A program made the position numbers and the translations under genes. The notes beneath the pieces were generated by a model that saw nothing but the letters and a program-made list of their open reading frames with translations, made no database searches and was not told the origin of the DNA. Below, piece by piece: positions 5,592-6,414 of a stretch of 6,414 nt of DNA; the first letter of the stretch is position 1; every line of letters starts with the position of its first letter. The DNA lies in the NCBI GenBank assembly GCA_943325435.2, contig CALPPK020000074.1:1-6414 (forward strand). Reading direction: 5' to 3'. This DNA is from Bifidobacterium breve (GTDB taxonomy: Bacteria; Actinomycetota; Acidimicrobiia; Acidimicrobiales; Ilumatobacteraceae).

Positions 5592-6414
5592 CTAGTCAAT
5601 ACGTAAGGTTCGGATAACAGGGTCTTGGCCAACTATGGCTCGAAGCCCCACCCGACACGTTCCCTTTCGCAGAGCGATCAGGCGGACTGGGGATGTACGT
5701 AAGCGACACACTTTTTTTGATGATTGAGACACCGACCAGATGAGTGATGGGTCCTGTGTGAGCAAAGCAAGTGCATCTACCTTCACGGACTGACCCACCA
5801 GAATTCTTCGGACCGGCATTGTGGTGATACGTGAAGTGGCGATTCCATCGCCAAGTGCATTACTTGCCTTAACGACAACCTGATATTTGCTTCCGACTGG
5901 CAGTCCTGTAAATCGAACAGCTGTAGTTCCGGAAGTCACTATTTTTCGTTGCACAACTTTTCCATTTTGCAACAATGAAACTTTTGTTCGTGTTATTGCC
6001 GAGCCACCGTCACATGGTGAATCCCAACTCACGACTAAACCTTGCGAGTCGGTAGTAACAATAATGTGTGATGGTTTACCTGGTGCGCCAACAGCAATGG
6101 GCGTTGTATCTACAAACAACAGCCTGTTGAAAGAATCCGCAGTCATTCCCGTAATCACCATTTTGGTTGAACGATCAATGATTGCTTGTGAAATTGTCGT
6201 GGCACACACTCCGGGTTGCTGTTGCGCTAGCAATGCTGCATAACCGGCAACCAACGGCGACGACATTGATGTGCCTACATCAAATTCGTAATCCGAATCA
6301 GAATCTTTCCATGCCGACTCAAGGCCACGAGTTCTGTCTCCACCTGGTGCATACAAGTCGACACACTGTCCATTGTTTGAGTAGTAGGACACAACATCCG
6401 AAATTCCAACCGCA
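5592..6414 (-). CDS. subtilisin-like S8 serine protease with FN3 domain, C-terminal part
   Basis: The gene runs off the right edge; 273 C-terminal residues are visible, in frame from base 6413. Near the start, SYYSNNGQCVDLYAPGG and then GTSMSSPLVAGYAALLAQQQP are the closing motifs of the peptidase S8 catalytic domain, with the catalytic serine at visible residue 49 (GTSMSSP). The Asp and His of the triad would lie outside the window. About residues 111-200 form a fibronectin type III domain (APGKPSHIIVTTDSQ, LVVSWDSPCDGGSAITR, RFTGLPVGSKYQVVVKASN). The last 70 residues are beta-rich with a cysteine pair (visible 236 and 253; KKVCRL and RKGTCRVGL) resembling repeats in actinobacterial secreted proteins. 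Secretion is expected, but the signal peptide is not visible. A GTG at 6392 is internal, since the S8 pattern continues upstream without a break. Confidence 0.92.
   Translation of the reverse strand, partial: AVGISDVVSYYSNNGQCVDLYAPGGDRTRGLESAWKDSDSDYEFDVGTSMSSPLVAGYAALLAQQQPGVCATTISQAIIDRSTKMVITGMTADSFNRLLFVDTTPIAVGAPGKPSHIIVTTDSQGLVVSWDSPCDGGSAITRTKVSLLQNGKVVQRKIVTSGTTAVRFTGLPVGSKYQVVVKASNALGDGIATSRITTMPVRRILVGQSVKVDALALLTQDPSLIWSVSQSSKKVCRLRTSPVRLIALRKGTCRVGLRAIVGQDPVIRTLRID

Noticed and set aside
5887..6243. Open frame of 118 codons antisense to the S8 protease
   Set aside because: The opposite strand has clear S8 and FN3 motifs over the same bases; this frame shows nothing recognisable.

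Overview
The window is a dense stretch of chromosome from what is most likely an actinobacterium of moderate GC content. Two things point this way. A DUF501 protein sits directly upstream of a Ppx/GppA phosphatase, a pair typical of actinobacteria (the Rv1025-Rv1026 order in Mycobacterium). The molybdo-enzyme maturation genes also resemble those of actinobacterial aerobic carbon monoxide dehydrogenase (cox) clusters. The sequence style (DUF501 wording, the short Ppx, the split XdhC pair) would fit the class Acidimicrobiia, but this is an inference from remembered family patterns. No RNA gene, CRISPR array or mobile element was seen.

Left part (1-3143): accessory genes for a molybdenum hydroxylase, most likely form I or related CO dehydrogenase. 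In order on the + strand these are the last 39 codons of a CoxE-like VWA protein, a short XdhC/CoxI-domain protein, a longer XdhC-like protein with the Rossmann domain, a MobA/MocA-type molybdopterin nucleotidyltransferase, and CoxG (SRPBCC domain plus a C-terminal membrane helix). Together they would make the dinucleotide form of the molybdenum cofactor, protect, sulfurate and insert it, and couple the finished enzyme to the membrane. The catalytic subunits are not in the window. The set is interrupted by an oppositely oriented, secreted NlpC/P60 peptidase gene at 1239-1928. It fits with 3 bp to spare on one side and 19 bp on the other.

Middle part (3147-5175): DUF501 protein, Ppx/GppA-type exopolyphosphatase and a RimJ-like GNAT acetyltransferase. 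Each gene overlaps or nearly touches the one before it, starting 3 bp after coxG. The run from the nucleotidyltransferase (1948) to the acetyltransferase (5175) therefore looks like one transcription unit. It joins molybdo-enzyme maturation to polyphosphate or (p)ppGpp turnover.

Right part (5172-6414): two genes on the - strand. One is a small, very charged, histidine-rich protein of unknown function (GTG start, the clearest Shine-Dalgarno in the window). The other is the C-terminal part of a subtilisin-like S8 protease with a fibronectin type III domain and a further beta-rich, cysteine-pair domain; its N-terminal part lies beyond the right edge. The small gene and the acetyltransferase gene converge on a shared TTAA that supplies both stop codons.

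Most of the window is orthodox. The points most worth a second look are the antisense peptidase gene inside the cox set, the cox-DUF501-ppx linkage, the unknown small protein and the cysteine pattern of the two XdhC proteins.
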